A stretch of DNA of 64,000 bases from Pseudomonas sp. UBA6562. Lineage in GTDB: Bacteria; Pseudomonadota; Gammaproteobacteria; Pseudomonadales; Pseudomonadaceae. The stretch covers positions 603,667 through 667,666 of the forward strand of contig NZ_DJJS01000008.1 in NCBI RefSeq assembly GCF_002434265.1, in the 5' to 3' direction. Below, in pieces: positions 53,971 through 62,822 of this stretch; positions within the stretch are counted from its first letter, which is position 1; each line of letters starts with the position of its first letter. Both the position numbers and the translations under genes were made by a program. The notes below the pieces were generated by a model that worked only from the letters and a program-made list of their open reading frames with translations, was not told where the DNA came from and did no database searches.

Positions 53971-55073
53971 GGCTGAAGCTCCCCAGTCTGAGCAGCCAGC
54001 GCGGGAGCACTGCGCACCTCTTCGCCCTCGCGCAGCAGGTGCACACCCAAGGCCACCACCTGCTCGCCGGCGTTCAGCTCACCCACTACACGCGCTGCGT
54101 CGTCGCTGACATCCAGCACGCGGACGGGCCGCCAGGACACGGTCGGAGGCTCGCCCGCCATGACCCACACGCCGGCGCCATTGCCAGGGTCGTAGAGCGC
54201 CGACACAGGGACCTGTCGCACCTGGGTGCCGTCAGCTTGCTGGCCGATCTTCAATGTGATGGTGGCGCCTAGCGGGGCGTCGGCCAAACGCCCGCTCAGT
54301 ACGTAGCGGGCCTCGAACGTGCGTGTGGCCGGATCGGCCGCCTGGGAAAGCAAACGCAGCTTGGCCGGCAGCGCCGGGCCTGGCGTGCCATACAGGCGGG
54401 CTTGGGCCTGCGAACCCGGCTCAGGGCGCAAGGTCTCCGGCAGGTGCAGCAGCGCTTCGCGCTGCCCGGCACGCGCCAGACGCACCACCGGCTCGCCGGC
54501 GCTGACCACTTGACTGGGTTCGGCGAGGGTCTCCACCACTACGCCGTCGGCGTCGGCCAGCAAGACGGCGTAATCGGTGGCATTGCGGGCCACGTCGGCC
54601 TCGGCCTGCGCAGCGCTCAACTGGGCTTTGGCGGTGTCGGCCGCGGCCTTGATCCGATCGTAGGCCGAAGCGGAAACGGCACCCTCGGCGACCAGACCAC
54701 GATAGCGAGCTTCGTCGTCCGCCGTCTGCCGAACCCGGGCGCGGATCGAAGCCACGCTGTCCTGCCGTGCACGGGCCTGAAGTTTCAGGTCCACCGGGTC
54801 GAGCCGCAGCAAGGGCTGCCCACGTTTGACCTGCTCGCCGGTGTCGACCAGCCGCTCCAACACCTTGCCCGCGACCCGGAAGCCCAGGTCGCTCTGCGTA
54901 CGGGCCACCACCACGCCGGTGAACGAACGGGCAGCGACGACGGCCTCTTCGACCGCCGCCGTCTTGACCAGCGGCGGTTTATCGCGGGGGTCTTTATCGG
55001 CGGACGTGTCGCCGCAGGCCGTTAGGAAAAGGGGCAGTACGCAAACGGCGAACGCGGTGCAGTGGAGGCGCAT
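53967..55073 (-). CDS. RND efflux membrane-fusion (periplasmic adaptor) lipoprotein
   Basis: A 368-residue adaptor. Lipoprotein signal ending LFLTAC, then DTGEQVKRGQPLLRLDP (lipoyl half), a long helical hairpin (VRQTADDEARYRGLVAEGAV), VLLADADGVVVETLAEPSQV (lipoyl half) and a beta-barrel tail (EQVVALGVHLLREGEEV). It couples the pump to the outer-membrane channel. It is directly after TetR (77 bases), with an operator-like site in between. Confidence 0.93.
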   Translation of the reverse strand: MRLHCTAFAVCVLPLFLTACGDTSADKDPRDKPPLVKTAAVEEAVVAARSFTGVVVARTQSDLGFRVAGKVLERLVDTGEQVKRGQPLLRLDPVDLKLQARARQDSVASIRARVRQTADDEARYRGLVAEGAVSASAYDRIKAAADTAKAQLSAAQAEADVARNATDYAVLLADADGVVVETLAEPSQVVSAGEPVVRLARAGQREALLHLPETLRPEPGSQAQARLYGTPGPALPAKLRLLSQAADPATRTFEARYVLSGRLADAPLGATITLKIGQQADGTQVRQVPVSALYDPGNGAGVWVMAGEPPTVSWRPVRVLDVSDDAARVVGELNAGEQVVALGVHLLREGEEVRSAPALAAQTGELQP

Positions 55074-55119
55074 GGGATCGCTTACTCAAGGAGCCAGTGG
55101 AGATCCCATTCTTGTTCTA

Positions 55120-55143
55120 GTGACCAAATCTGTCAATCGTCAC
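55120..55143. promoter_or_regulatory. Operator-like site upstream of the adaptor-pump operon
   Basis: GTGAC and GTCAC, 14 bases apart, within AGTGACCAAATCTGTCAATC; this repeats the GTGACC half-site of the perfect palindrome at 55803-55830, so both may be bound by the same TetR repressor. Confidence 0.45.
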
Positions 55144-55150
55144 AAATCAG

Positions 55151-55765
55151 TCAAGGCGCCAGACTTCGCAAGATCAGCGCCGGCAACAACACCGTCGCTT
55201 CGTCGAGCGTATCGAGGTTGTACTGCAGCTGGGCGGCGTTGACGTATGGCCTGAGGGTGAGGTAGATCGCTTGCACAGCCTCGTCCAGCGGGGTCTTGCG
55301 CTCGAACGCGCCTTGCTCCCGCCCTTCCAGCACGATCGCTTGGATCAGTTGGCGGATGCGTGTTTCATGGGCTTCGACCGACGGCCAGCGATCGCGCGAA
55401 GCGACCGCTGCGATGTCGTAGAGCTTGCGATTGTGGAAGAACATATCGCTGCCAGCGTCAGCGGTGGCGCGGAACAGGCGGCGCATCTTCTCCGAAGCGG
55501 TGGGGGCTTGGGCGACGGCGTCGCTGACGATCTGCGTGATCAGCGCGAGCCGATTGGCGCAGATCACTTCACCGATGGCCTGCTTGGAGTCGAAGAACTT
55601 GTAGACGTACGCCTTGGAAAAACCAATGGCCTTGGCCAAGTCGGAAACCGTGGTTTTCTCGTAGCCGTAATGGGCGAAATGCTCCATCGCGGCCTGGATC
55701 ACCTGATCTCGAACGTCGTGGTCTGCCGGGCCGCGCTGGGAGGGGGAAGCTGTCTGGATAGTCAT
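55151..55765 (-). CDS. TetR-family transcriptional repressor of the efflux genes
   Basis: A 204-residue regulator. The HTH is at YGYEKTTVSDLAKAIGFSKA followed by YVYKFFDSK; the C-terminal ligand domain is helical. The ATG at 55765 begins the HTH leader (MTIQTASPSQRG). It lies between the divergent outer-membrane channel and the co-directional adaptor-pump genes. A strong palindrome in the intergenic region suits a dimeric repressor. Confidence 0.9.
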   Translation of the reverse strand: MTIQTASPSQRGPADHDVRDQVIQAAMEHFAHYGYEKTTVSDLAKAIGFSKAYVYKFFDSKQAIGEVICANRLALITQIVSDAVAQAPTASEKMRRLFRATADAGSDMFFHNRKLYDIAAVASRDRWPSVEAHETRIRQLIQAIVLEGREQGAFERKTPLDEAVQAIYLTLRPYVNAAQLQYNLDTLDEATVLLPALILRSLAP

Positions 55766-55802
55766 GGGCAGAGCGTACCTTGCTGAACGACAGATTGACA
55801 GA

Positions 55803-55830
55803 TTGTGACCAATACATAATATGGTCACAA
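55803..55830. promoter_or_regulatory. TetR operator candidate, divergent region
   Basis: TTGTGACCA and TGGTCACAA are 9-base perfect inverted repeats separated by 10 bases, midway between the TetR ATG (55765) and the channel ATG (55852). Position and symmetry suit autoregulation plus control of the channel. Confidence 0.75.
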
Positions 55831-55851
55831 CTTTTCGCAACGAGAACGACC

Positions 55852-57309
55852 ATGCCGCCCTTTCGAACGATTGCGCTTGTATTGAGTATTGGGCTGTCAG
55901 GGTGCACGGTCGGCCCCGATTATAGACAGCCGCCGGTGGCGCTGGCCGAGCGTTATCTGGGCAGCGCAGCGTCGGAGCCCGGAAAGGCGGCGGTGCCAGT
56001 ACGCTTCGAGACGTGGTGGGAGGGATTTGCCGACCCTTTGCTCACCCAATACGTGGACCAGGCGCTGGCGCGCAATCTCGACCTGACTCAAGCCCAGGCC
56101 CAGGTGACCCAGGCGCGAGCCGGACTGGGGCTTGCCAGTGCGGCTTTGGCGCCCAGCGCCAGCGTGGCAGGGCAAGCTGCCCGCGCCCATCAGTCGGTGG
56201 AAACGCCTTTGGGTCAAGTGCTCGACACTGTGCCTGGTTACGACCGCAACGGCGAAAGCTACGAATTGAACCTCGATGCCCGCTGGGACCTCGACCTGTT
56301 CGGCGGTCTGCGCCGTGACCGCGAGGCCGCCCTGGCGCAGTACCAGGCCTCGGCAGCCGCCGCCATCGCCACTCGCCTGGCCGTGGCGGCTCAGACCGCC
56401 GACACCTATACCCTGCTGCGAGGCTTGCAGGCCCGGCTCGCCATCGCACAGGCGCAGGCGAAGACCCAGCGGGACTTGCTGGCCAAAGTCACGCTGCTCA
56501 ACGGCAAGGGGCTGGCCGCCGAATACGAGGTGCGCCAGACCGAAGGCGAACTCGCCCAGGTCGAGGCCAGCATCCCGGTCTTGCAGACCGGGCTGGATGC
56601 GGCGGCCAACGCACTGGACGTCATGCTCGGCAGCCCGCCTGGCACCCACCGCGCCGAGCTCGCCGGCACCCCGGCCATTCCCCACCCGCCTCGGCTGACG
56701 GACATCGGCACACCCGCTGAACTGCTTCGGCGCAGACCCGACCTGATCGCTGCCGAACGCCGGCTGGTGGCGGCCAATGCCGCGATCGGCAGCGCGATCA
56801 GCGAGTATTACCCCACGTTCTCCCTGGGCGCGTTGATCGGCAGCGCGTCCACTTCGGGCGGCACTTTTTTCAGCGCGGGCGCGCAGCAGTCTTCGGTGTT
56901 TCTCGGGCTGCGTTGGCGGCTGTTCGACTTCGGGCGTATCGATGCCGAGATCGACCGTGCCAAAGGACGCGAGACCCAAGCCCTGGCCTACTACCGCCAG
57001 TCGGTACTCACGGCCAGCGAAGAGGTCGAGAACGCTCTGTCGGCGTCGACCCATCGCCAGACCCAGGCCCAGCGCCTTGCCCAAGGCGAGGCTTCGCTCG
57101 AACGGGCCAGACACGCCTCGTTCGCGGCCTATCGAAACGGCGTCGCCAGTCTCATCGACGTACTCAATGCCGACCGCCAGTTGTTGCAGACCTCCGACGC
57201 CAGAGTGATTGCCGAAGTGGAATCGACACGGGCGGCGATTGCGGTCTACAAGGCGCTCGGCGGAGGCTGGTCGCCTTCCCGGCGCCTTGCCGAGGCTAGT
57301 CCTCGATGA
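55852..57309 (+). CDS. Outer-membrane efflux channel lipoprotein (NodT/OprM family)
   Basis: A 485-residue TolC-like protein. Lipoprotein signal ending LSIGLSGCTVGPDYRQP, then two OEP repeats with NLDLTQAQAQVTQARAGLGL and AELLRRRPDLIAAERRLVAA, as in NodT/OprM channels; VFLGLRWRLFDFGRIDAEID near the C-terminus. The ATG at 55852 opens the lipoprotein signal. Its stop overlaps the convergent LysR stop by 14 bases. Confidence 0.92.
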   Translation: MPPFRTIALVLSIGLSGCTVGPDYRQPPVALAERYLGSAASEPGKAAVPVRFETWWEGFADPLLTQYVDQALARNLDLTQAQAQVTQARAGLGLASAALAPSASVAGQAARAHQSVETPLGQVLDTVPGYDRNGESYELNLDARWDLDLFGGLRRDREAALAQYQASAAAAIATRLAVAAQTADTYTLLRGLQARLAIAQAQAKTQRDLLAKVTLLNGKGLAAEYEVRQTEGELAQVEASIPVLQTGLDAAANALDVMLGSPPGTHRAELAGTPAIPHPPRLTDIGTPAELLRRRPDLIAAERRLVAANAAIGSAISEYYPTFSLGALIGSASTSGGTFFSAGAQQSSVFLGLRWRLFDFGRIDAEIDRAKGRETQALAYYRQSVLTASEEVENALSASTHRQTQAQRLAQGEASLERARHASFAAYRNGVASLIDVLNADRQLLQTSDARVIAEVESTRAAIAVYKALGGGWSPSRRLAEASPR

Positions 57310-58204
57310 GCAGTTGATGCTGCAACCAAGCCAGCACCGCCTGCACCTCGCCCCGCGCCTCGGCGCCGTCGCACGTATACACCGAAATCGCCTGCGGCAG
57401 CTGCACGCTCTGCGCGCAGGCCTGCCGCAAAGCCCCCTCCTCGATCAGTTTGCCCGCCGTGCGGCGCCAGCCTAAGGCGATGCCATGGCCTGCGACCGCC
57501 GCTTGCAGCATCAACGGGTAGCTGTCGAACACAGTGCCGCACGAGGGTTCGACCTGGGCCAGCGAAAAGGTGCCGAGCCAGTCGCCCCAGGTCATGAAGT
57601 CGTGCGCCATGGCGCGGTAATGCAGCAATCGGTGCGCGCCCAGCGCTTCGAGGCTGAGCGGCCCGGCACTGCCAAGGTAGCTCGGGCTGCACACGGGAAA
57701 GACTTCGTCGGCCGCCGTGAAAGCCAGCCGATGCCGGCCACTGGCACGCGCGGTGGTTTGCAGCGCGACATCGAAAGGGTCGGTGAACTCGGCAAGCGGC
57801 CGCGTGGAAGTCACCACTTGCACTTCGATGTCGGCCTGGACATCGCGGAAGGAGGCCAATCGCGGCATCAGCCAATGAAAGGCTTCGCACAGCTGGCAGA
57901 ACAACACGACGCGCGTGTGCCGCTGCGCCTGGCGCAGTGAGCCTGCCCTGTCGGCGATGGCGGTCAATGCCGCGCTCACGGCCTCGTTCAACCGGCGGCC
58001 TTCGTCGGTGAGGAACACCGCGCGATTGCGCCGCACGAACAGTTTCACGCCGAGGTTTTCTTCCAGGCCGCGAACCTGCCGGCTGATCGCGGCCTGTGTG
58101 ATGTGCAGCTCTTCGGCGGCCCTGGAGAAACTTTCCAGGCGCGCGGCCGCTTCGAACGGCAGTAGGCTGGTCAGCGGCGGCAGGTTTTTTCTGAGGTCAT
58201 TCAT
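57296..58204 (-). CDS. LysR-family regulator (GcvA-like)
   Basis: A 302-residue LysR protein. HTH at FEAAARLESFSRAAEELHIT followed by QAAISRQVRGLEENLG; effector domain with VVTSTRPLAEFTDPFDVALQ and HGIALGWRRTAGKLIEEGAL. The style (LPPLTSLLPFEAAARL) is typical of the GcvA/beta-lactamase-regulator group. Divergent from the EamA transporter gene, which it probably controls. Confidence 0.88.
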   Translation of the reverse strand: MNDLRKNLPPLTSLLPFEAAARLESFSRAAEELHITQAAISRQVRGLEENLGVKLFVRRNRAVFLTDEGRRLNEAVSAALTAIADRAGSLRQAQRHTRVVLFCQLCEAFHWLMPRLASFRDVQADIEVQVVTSTRPLAEFTDPFDVALQTTARASGRHRLAFTAADEVFPVCSPSYLGSAGPLSLEALGAHRLLHYRAMAHDFMTWGDWLGTFSLAQVEPSCGTVFDSYPLMLQAAVAGHGIALGWRRTAGKLIEEGALRQACAQSVQLPQAISVYTCDGAEARGEVQAVLAWLQHQLLIED

Positions 58205-58296
58205 AATCTTGGGTTATGCATTCAGGCCCGAGAACTCGTTTGTGGCGCATGGGCAATCCTAGTCACCCTTGGCCGATACGCCAGCCGAGTTTGCCC

Positions 58297-59244
58297 ATGA
58301 CCACTTCCCGTTCGACGCTGACCACCGGTATAGGGCTGGCCATCCTGGCGACCCTGGCCTGGTCGCTCAACTTCATCGCGCCCCATGTCACGGGCGCCTA
58401 CGGCCTCTACGACCTGCTGGTGGTGCGCTTCCTGTTCGCCGGCGCAGCGGGGCTGGCGGCCGTGATCCTGTGGCGTGGCCGCTTGCGCTGCCTAGGCCGT
58501 GGGCAAGTGGTCTTGGCGGCGATGCTGGGGGTTATCGGCTACTTGGGTTACGGCAGTTGCATCGCGGCGGGTGTGGCGTTCGGCGGGTCGGTCTTGACGG
58601 CAACTCTGGTCGGGCTCGTGCCCGTACTGCTCGCCCTGTTGGGTAATGCACGGGAGCGCCAAGTGCGCTGGCGCAGTCTGGCCGTGCCGCTGGGCTGCAT
58701 CCTGTTCGGGCTCTTGTGCTCGACGCTGGGCAGCCCGAGTGCGGCGCAGACGGGTGCGACCGCATGGGGCGCGGGCTTTGCGGTCTTGGCCGTGGCCTTG
58801 TGGTTGCTCTTCAGCGTGCTCAACCAACGCGCCGTAGACCGTTTGCCTCCAGCGCTCACCAGCCTGTGGACCGGCCTGATGATGAGCGGTGCCGGCGTGG
58901 TGACGCTTTGCCTGATACCGCTGTTGCGGGGGCTGGGCCTGTCGCGATTCCCGAGCGCGGATTTCGGCTTCGTGCAGGCGGGCCACTTCTACCTCTGGGC
59001 CGCTTTCATCGCACTCGCGTCGTCGGTGGTCGGCGCCTGGGCCTGGAACGCCGCGACCCAGCGCCTGCCGATGGTGCTGTCGGGCCAGTTGATCTGCCTG
59101 GAGTCCTTGTTCGCGGCGCTGCTGGGCCTGTGTTTCGAAGGGCGCTGGCCTACCGCGCTCGAACTGGCCGGCTTGCTGGCCGTGCTCGTCGGCGCCGCCT
59201 TGGCGGTGAGCAACCTGCTGCACGCAACTGATCGTCGCACTTGA
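58297..59244 (+). CDS. EamA/DMT family transporter
   Basis: A 315-residue protein with about ten transmembrane helices and two EamA repeats: ILATLAWSLNFIAPHVTGAY, and LAVALWLLFSVLNQRAVDRL. The ATG at 58297 gives a short cytoplasmic start before helix 1. Divergent from the LysR gene at 58204 across about 90 bases; the pair is probably a regulator-exporter unit. Substrate unknown. Confidence 0.85.
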   Translation: MTTSRSTLTTGIGLAILATLAWSLNFIAPHVTGAYGLYDLLVVRFLFAGAAGLAAVILWRGRLRCLGRGQVVLAAMLGVIGYLGYGSCIAAGVAFGGSVLTATLVGLVPVLLALLGNARERQVRWRSLAVPLGCILFGLLCSTLGSPSAAQTGATAWGAGFAVLAVALWLLFSVLNQRAVDRLPPALTSLWTGLMMSGAGVVTLCLIPLLRGLGLSRFPSADFGFVQAGHFYLWAAFIALASSVVGAWAWNAATQRLPMVLSGQLICLESLFAALLGLCFEGRWPTALELAGLLAVLVGAALAVSNLLHATDRRT

Positions 59245-59377
59245 ACGTTGGCGTCGGTGCCACGACCCAACCTTGGGACTTTCAACGAAATGCGGAAAGT
59301 CTTCCGGCGAAACGCCTGTTTCCGAGCGGATGCAGCGCGCCTAGCCTGTCACTTTCCCCAACCCAGGAGCCCTGCCC

Positions 59378-60385
59378 ATGAAAGCCATCGTATTCGACAC
59401 CCCCGCCCTGCCCATCGACGACGCCCGTTCGCTGTACGACCACACCCTGCCCACCCCTACCCCTGGCGCGCGCGACCTGCTGGTGGAGATCAAGGCCATC
59501 GCCGTGAACCCGGTCGACACCAAGGTGCGCGCCCGAAGCACCGGCGACCAGCCGCAAGTGCTGGGCTGGGATGCCGTAGGTGTGGTGCGCGCAGTCGGTG
59601 CCGAGGTCACGCTGTTCAAGGAGGGCGACGAAGTGTTCTACGCCGGCGCCATCGACCGCCCCGGCAGCTACAGCGAGTACCACCTGGTCGACGAACGCAT
59701 CGTCGGGCACAAGCCGCGCAGCCTGGACAACGCCAGCGCCGCTGCCTTGCCGCTGACCTCCATCACCGCCTGGGAACTGCTGTTCGACCGCCTGGGCGTG
59801 CAGGAGAACGGCGGCCAGGGCCAGAACCTGCTGGTGATCGGCGCCGGCGGCGGCGTGGGCTCGATCCTCGTGCAGCTCGCCCGTCAGCTCACGCAACTGA
59901 CCGTGATCGGTACGGCGTCGCGCCCCGAAACCCAGGCCTGGGTCGAGCAACTGGGCGCGCACCACGTCATCGACCACTCCCAGCCCTTCGCGGCGCAACT
60001 GGAACGGTTGCAGCTCGGCCCCATCGACCACGTCATCAGCCTGACCCACACCGGCAGCTACCTGCCGCAGATCGTCGACGTGCTGCGCCCGCAGGGCCAA
60101 CTGGCGCTGATCGACGACCCCGAGCAGCTCGACATCATGCCGCTCAAGCGCAAATCGCTGTCGGTGCACTGGGAGCTAATGTTCACCCGCTCGCTGTACC
60201 ACACCGACGACATGATCGAGCAGCACCGCTTGCTGGAGCGGGTATCGGCCCTGATCGACGAAGGCGTGATCAAGACCACTCTGGGCGAACACTTCGGCAC
60301 CATCGACGCGAACAACCTCAAGCGTGCCCATGCCTTGCTGGAAAGCGGCAAGGCCAAGGGCAAGATCGTATTGGAAGGGTTTTGA
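59378..60385 (+). CDS. Zinc-type alcohol dehydrogenase-like / quinone oxidoreductase family protein
   Basis: A 335-residue MDR-family reductase. GroES-like start LVEIKAIAVNPVDTKVRA, GWDAVGVVRAVG, and cofactor motif LLVIGAGGGVGSILVQLARQ. It lacks the Cys set of the zinc-dependent branch (NPVDTKVR), so it belongs to the zinc-free quinone-oxidoreductase-like group. NADPH specificity is likely. It precedes the 60411 gene by 25 bases and probably shares its mRNA. Confidence 0.88.
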   Translation: MKAIVFDTPALPIDDARSLYDHTLPTPTPGARDLLVEIKAIAVNPVDTKVRARSTGDQPQVLGWDAVGVVRAVGAEVTLFKEGDEVFYAGAIDRPGSYSEYHLVDERIVGHKPRSLDNASAAALPLTSITAWELLFDRLGVQENGGQGQNLLVIGAGGGVGSILVQLARQLTQLTVIGTASRPETQAWVEQLGAHHVIDHSQPFAAQLERLQLGPIDHVISLTHTGSYLPQIVDVLRPQGQLALIDDPEQLDIMPLKRKSLSVHWELMFTRSLYHTDDMIEQHRLLERVSALIDEGVIKTTLGEHFGTIDANNLKRAHALLESGKAKGKIVLEGF

Positions 60386-60410
60386 TCAGGTGCGGTCGAG
60401 GAATTCGAAC

Positions 60411-61556
60411 ATGAATACGCTATTCAAAGCCGCAGGCCTGGCCCTGGCCGTTTCGTTCGCTGCCGGCGCGGTTGCTGGCGAGACCGCCAGCCCTCGCGTG
60501 GAACCGGTGCACGCTTTCACCGGCGCGATGCCCACTGGGGTGACGGTGACGCCGACGGGCCGGACCTTCGTCAACTTCCCACGCTGGGGCGATGACGTAC
60601 CCTACACGGTCGCGGAGCTCGTCGACGGGCGCCTGGTGCCCTACCCCGAGCTGAAAACCAACACGCCCGACCTGCAGCACCCGGCCGACGCGTTCATCAG
60701 CGTGCAAAGCGTGGTCGCCGACAGCAAAGGCCGCGTATGGGCGCTGGACACGGCCGCGCCGAAGTTCGCCGCGCCCACCCGTGGCGGCGCAAAACTGGTC
60801 GCCATGGATCTGCGTTCGAACGCCGTGGTGAAAACGGTCGTGCTGCCCGAGGCGGTCGTGCTGCCCACGACCTATGTCAACGATGTGCGCTTCGACTTCC
60901 GGGTCGGCGCCGAAGGCACGGCGTACATCACCGACTCCTCGGTAAGCGGGCCTGGCGGCATCATCGTGGTGGATCTGGCCAGCGGCAAGGCGGCACGCCG
61001 ACTGTCGGGCGCCACATCCACTTCGGCCGACCCGGCCTTCGTGCCACAGGTCGAAGGCAAGCCCGCACTGGTGACACGCAATGCCAAAGGCGAAGCCAAG
61101 TTGCTGACCATAGCGACCGATGGCATCGCCTTGTCCAGCGATGGCAAGACGTTGTACTTCTGCCCTTTGTCCAGCCGACACTTGTACGCGGTGCCGACCG
61201 AGTTGCTGCGCAACCCGCAGGTCAGCGAGGCGGCGCTGGAACGAGCAGTGGTCGACCTGGGCGAGAAAGGCGCTTCGGACGGTATCGAAGCCGCTGCCGA
61301 CGGCGCGGTGTACGCAGGCGACTACGAACACAACGCCATCCGCAAACGCCTGGCCGACGGTCGTTGGCAAACGGTGGTCGAGGATGCGCGGATGCTCTGG
61401 CCGGACACCCTGTCGATCGGCCCGGACGGCTATCTGTATGTCATCGCCAACCAACTGCACCGCTCGGCGAACTTCAACGATGGGCAAGACAAGCGCGTCA
61501 AGCCCTATGAGCTGTTGCGCGTGAAGATCGACGCCCAGCCCGCGAAGATGGACTGA
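60411..61556 (+). CDS. Major royal jelly protein (yellow)-family exported protein
   Basis: A 381-residue exported beta-propeller. A signal peptide (GLALAVSFAAGAVAGE) then GVTVTPTGRTFVNFPRWGDD, VPYTVAELVDGRLVPYPELK and ADSKGRVWALDTAAPK are typical of the MRJP/yellow fold; WPDTLSIGPDGYLYVIANQL recurs near the end. The ATG at 60411 has GAGGAA 8 bases before it. Paired with the oxidoreductase gene. Periplasmic; catalytic role unclear, possibly SMP-30/lactonase-like. Confidence 0.85.
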   Translation: MNTLFKAAGLALAVSFAAGAVAGETASPRVEPVHAFTGAMPTGVTVTPTGRTFVNFPRWGDDVPYTVAELVDGRLVPYPELKTNTPDLQHPADAFISVQSVVADSKGRVWALDTAAPKFAAPTRGGAKLVAMDLRSNAVVKTVVLPEAVVLPTTYVNDVRFDFRVGAEGTAYITDSSVSGPGGIIVVDLASGKAARRLSGATSTSADPAFVPQVEGKPALVTRNAKGEAKLLTIATDGIALSSDGKTLYFCPLSSRHLYAVPTELLRNPQVSEAALERAVVDLGEKGASDGIEAAADGAVYAGDYEHNAIRKRLADGRWQTVVEDARMLWPDTLSIGPDGYLYVIANQLHRSANFNDGQDKRVKPYELLRVKIDAQPAKMD

Positions 61557-61634
61557 AGCGCCTTCACTCCGATGAGCGCGGCGCTCGCCCTCCATGTAAC
61601 GGGTAGCGCATGGGAGTGCGAGCGCTCTTGCCGT

Positions 61635-62552
61635 TCACACCCCCACCGTCCAATACAGCTCCAACCGCTCCGCCAGAAACGCCCGTAGCGCCTGCATGGC
61701 CGGCGTGAGCGAAGTGCGGTGCGCGCATACCAGTTGCAAAGGCGCCGGCTGTCCCTGTTCGCCCGGAAACAACTCGATCAAACGCCCGCAGCGCAGATCG
61801 TCCAGCACGTCCAGCCGCGACTTGTAGACGATGCCCAAGCCGGCCACGCCCCAGCGCCGCACCACATCGGCATCGTCGCTGACGCGGTTACCGGTGACCT
61901 GCACCGTCGTGCCGCCGCTGGGCAGATGGAAGCACCAGCGCTCGTAGGTCTGGTCGCCCATCACGAAGCGCAGGCAGTTGTGTGCCGCCAAGTCCTGCAA
62001 TTTTTCCGGCCGCCCGTGCCTCGCCACGTAGTCGGGCGAAGCGCAGACCGTGCGGCGGTTCCAAGGTGCCAGCGCCAGCGACACCAACCCCGAATCGGCC
62101 AGTTGCCCGTAACGGATGCTGGCGTCCAGTTGCTGCCCCACCAGGTCGGCCATCTGATCGCTGATGTGCAGTTGCAGCAGCACCTTGGGGTGCAGTTGCT
62201 GAAAGGCGTCGAGCCAGGGCAGCAACAGGTTGCGGCCGATGTCCGAGGGCATGGACAGGCGCAGGGTGCCGGCGATTTCGTCGCGGCCTTCGTTGAGCGC
62301 CACTTCGCCGTTGCCCAAGGCGTCGAGGGCCTGACGTGCATGGGCCAGGTAACGCTCGCCGTCGTCGGACAAACGCAAGCGCCGCGTGGAGCGCACGAAC
62401 AGCCGCGCGCCCAGGCTGCGCTCCAGGCGCTGCACGGCGCCGCTGGCCAGGGCGGGCGAGATGTCGAGGAGCCGGGCAGCGGCGGAAAAGCTGCCGGCCG
62501 AGGCGGTGGTGACGAAGACTTGGAGGTCGTCGATGCGGACGATTTTCTTCAC
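61635..62552 (-). CDS. LysR-family regulator
   Basis: A 305-residue LysR protein. The HTH reads GSFSAAARLLDISPALASGA followed by VQRLERSLGARLF; the effector domain has LRLSMPSDIGRNLLLPWLD and ASIRYGQLADSGLVSLALAP. Belongs to the large CrgA/DsdC-like group. Convergent with the 60411 gene and divergent from mdcR; its target may be the 59378-60411 pair. Confidence 0.87.
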   Translation of the reverse strand: MKKIVRIDDLQVFVTTASAGSFSAAARLLDISPALASGAVQRLERSLGARLFVRSTRRLRLSDDGERYLAHARQALDALGNGEVALNEGRDEIAGTLRLSMPSDIGRNLLLPWLDAFQQLHPKVLLQLHISDQMADLVGQQLDASIRYGQLADSGLVSLALAPWNRRTVCASPDYVARHGRPEKLQDLAAHNCLRFVMGDQTYERWCFHLPSGGTTVQVTGNRVSDDADVVRRWGVAGLGIVYKSRLDVLDDLRCGRLIELFPGEQGQPAPLQLVCAHRTSLTPAMQALRAFLAERLELYWTVGV

Positions 62553-62822
62553 GGCGAGGGTCTAGAGAGCGCGGGAGGTCGCCAGCCTAATCAAGCCGAT
62601 GGCCGTGTGCAAATGCGCACGAGGCGCGAATGGGCGTGGTGGACCTGGGTTGCGATCAAGGCGCGATGCACTGGGCTTGCCGGGCCTGGGAGGAAGTAGG
62701 CCTCCTGAGCGAACCTGTACGCTGGAAGGCGACCGCTCAGCGGTCCATCGCGAGTAGACTCGCGCCTACAACGAAGGAAGATCCCAGGATTTTTCCGTCA
62801 CGCAGCTTGGAATGGACAACCC

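Noticed and set aside
61574..61586. GAGCGCGGCGCTC palindrome after the royal-jelly-type gene as a terminator
   Set aside because: Only 6 pairs around a single base, too tight for a hairpin, and no T-run.
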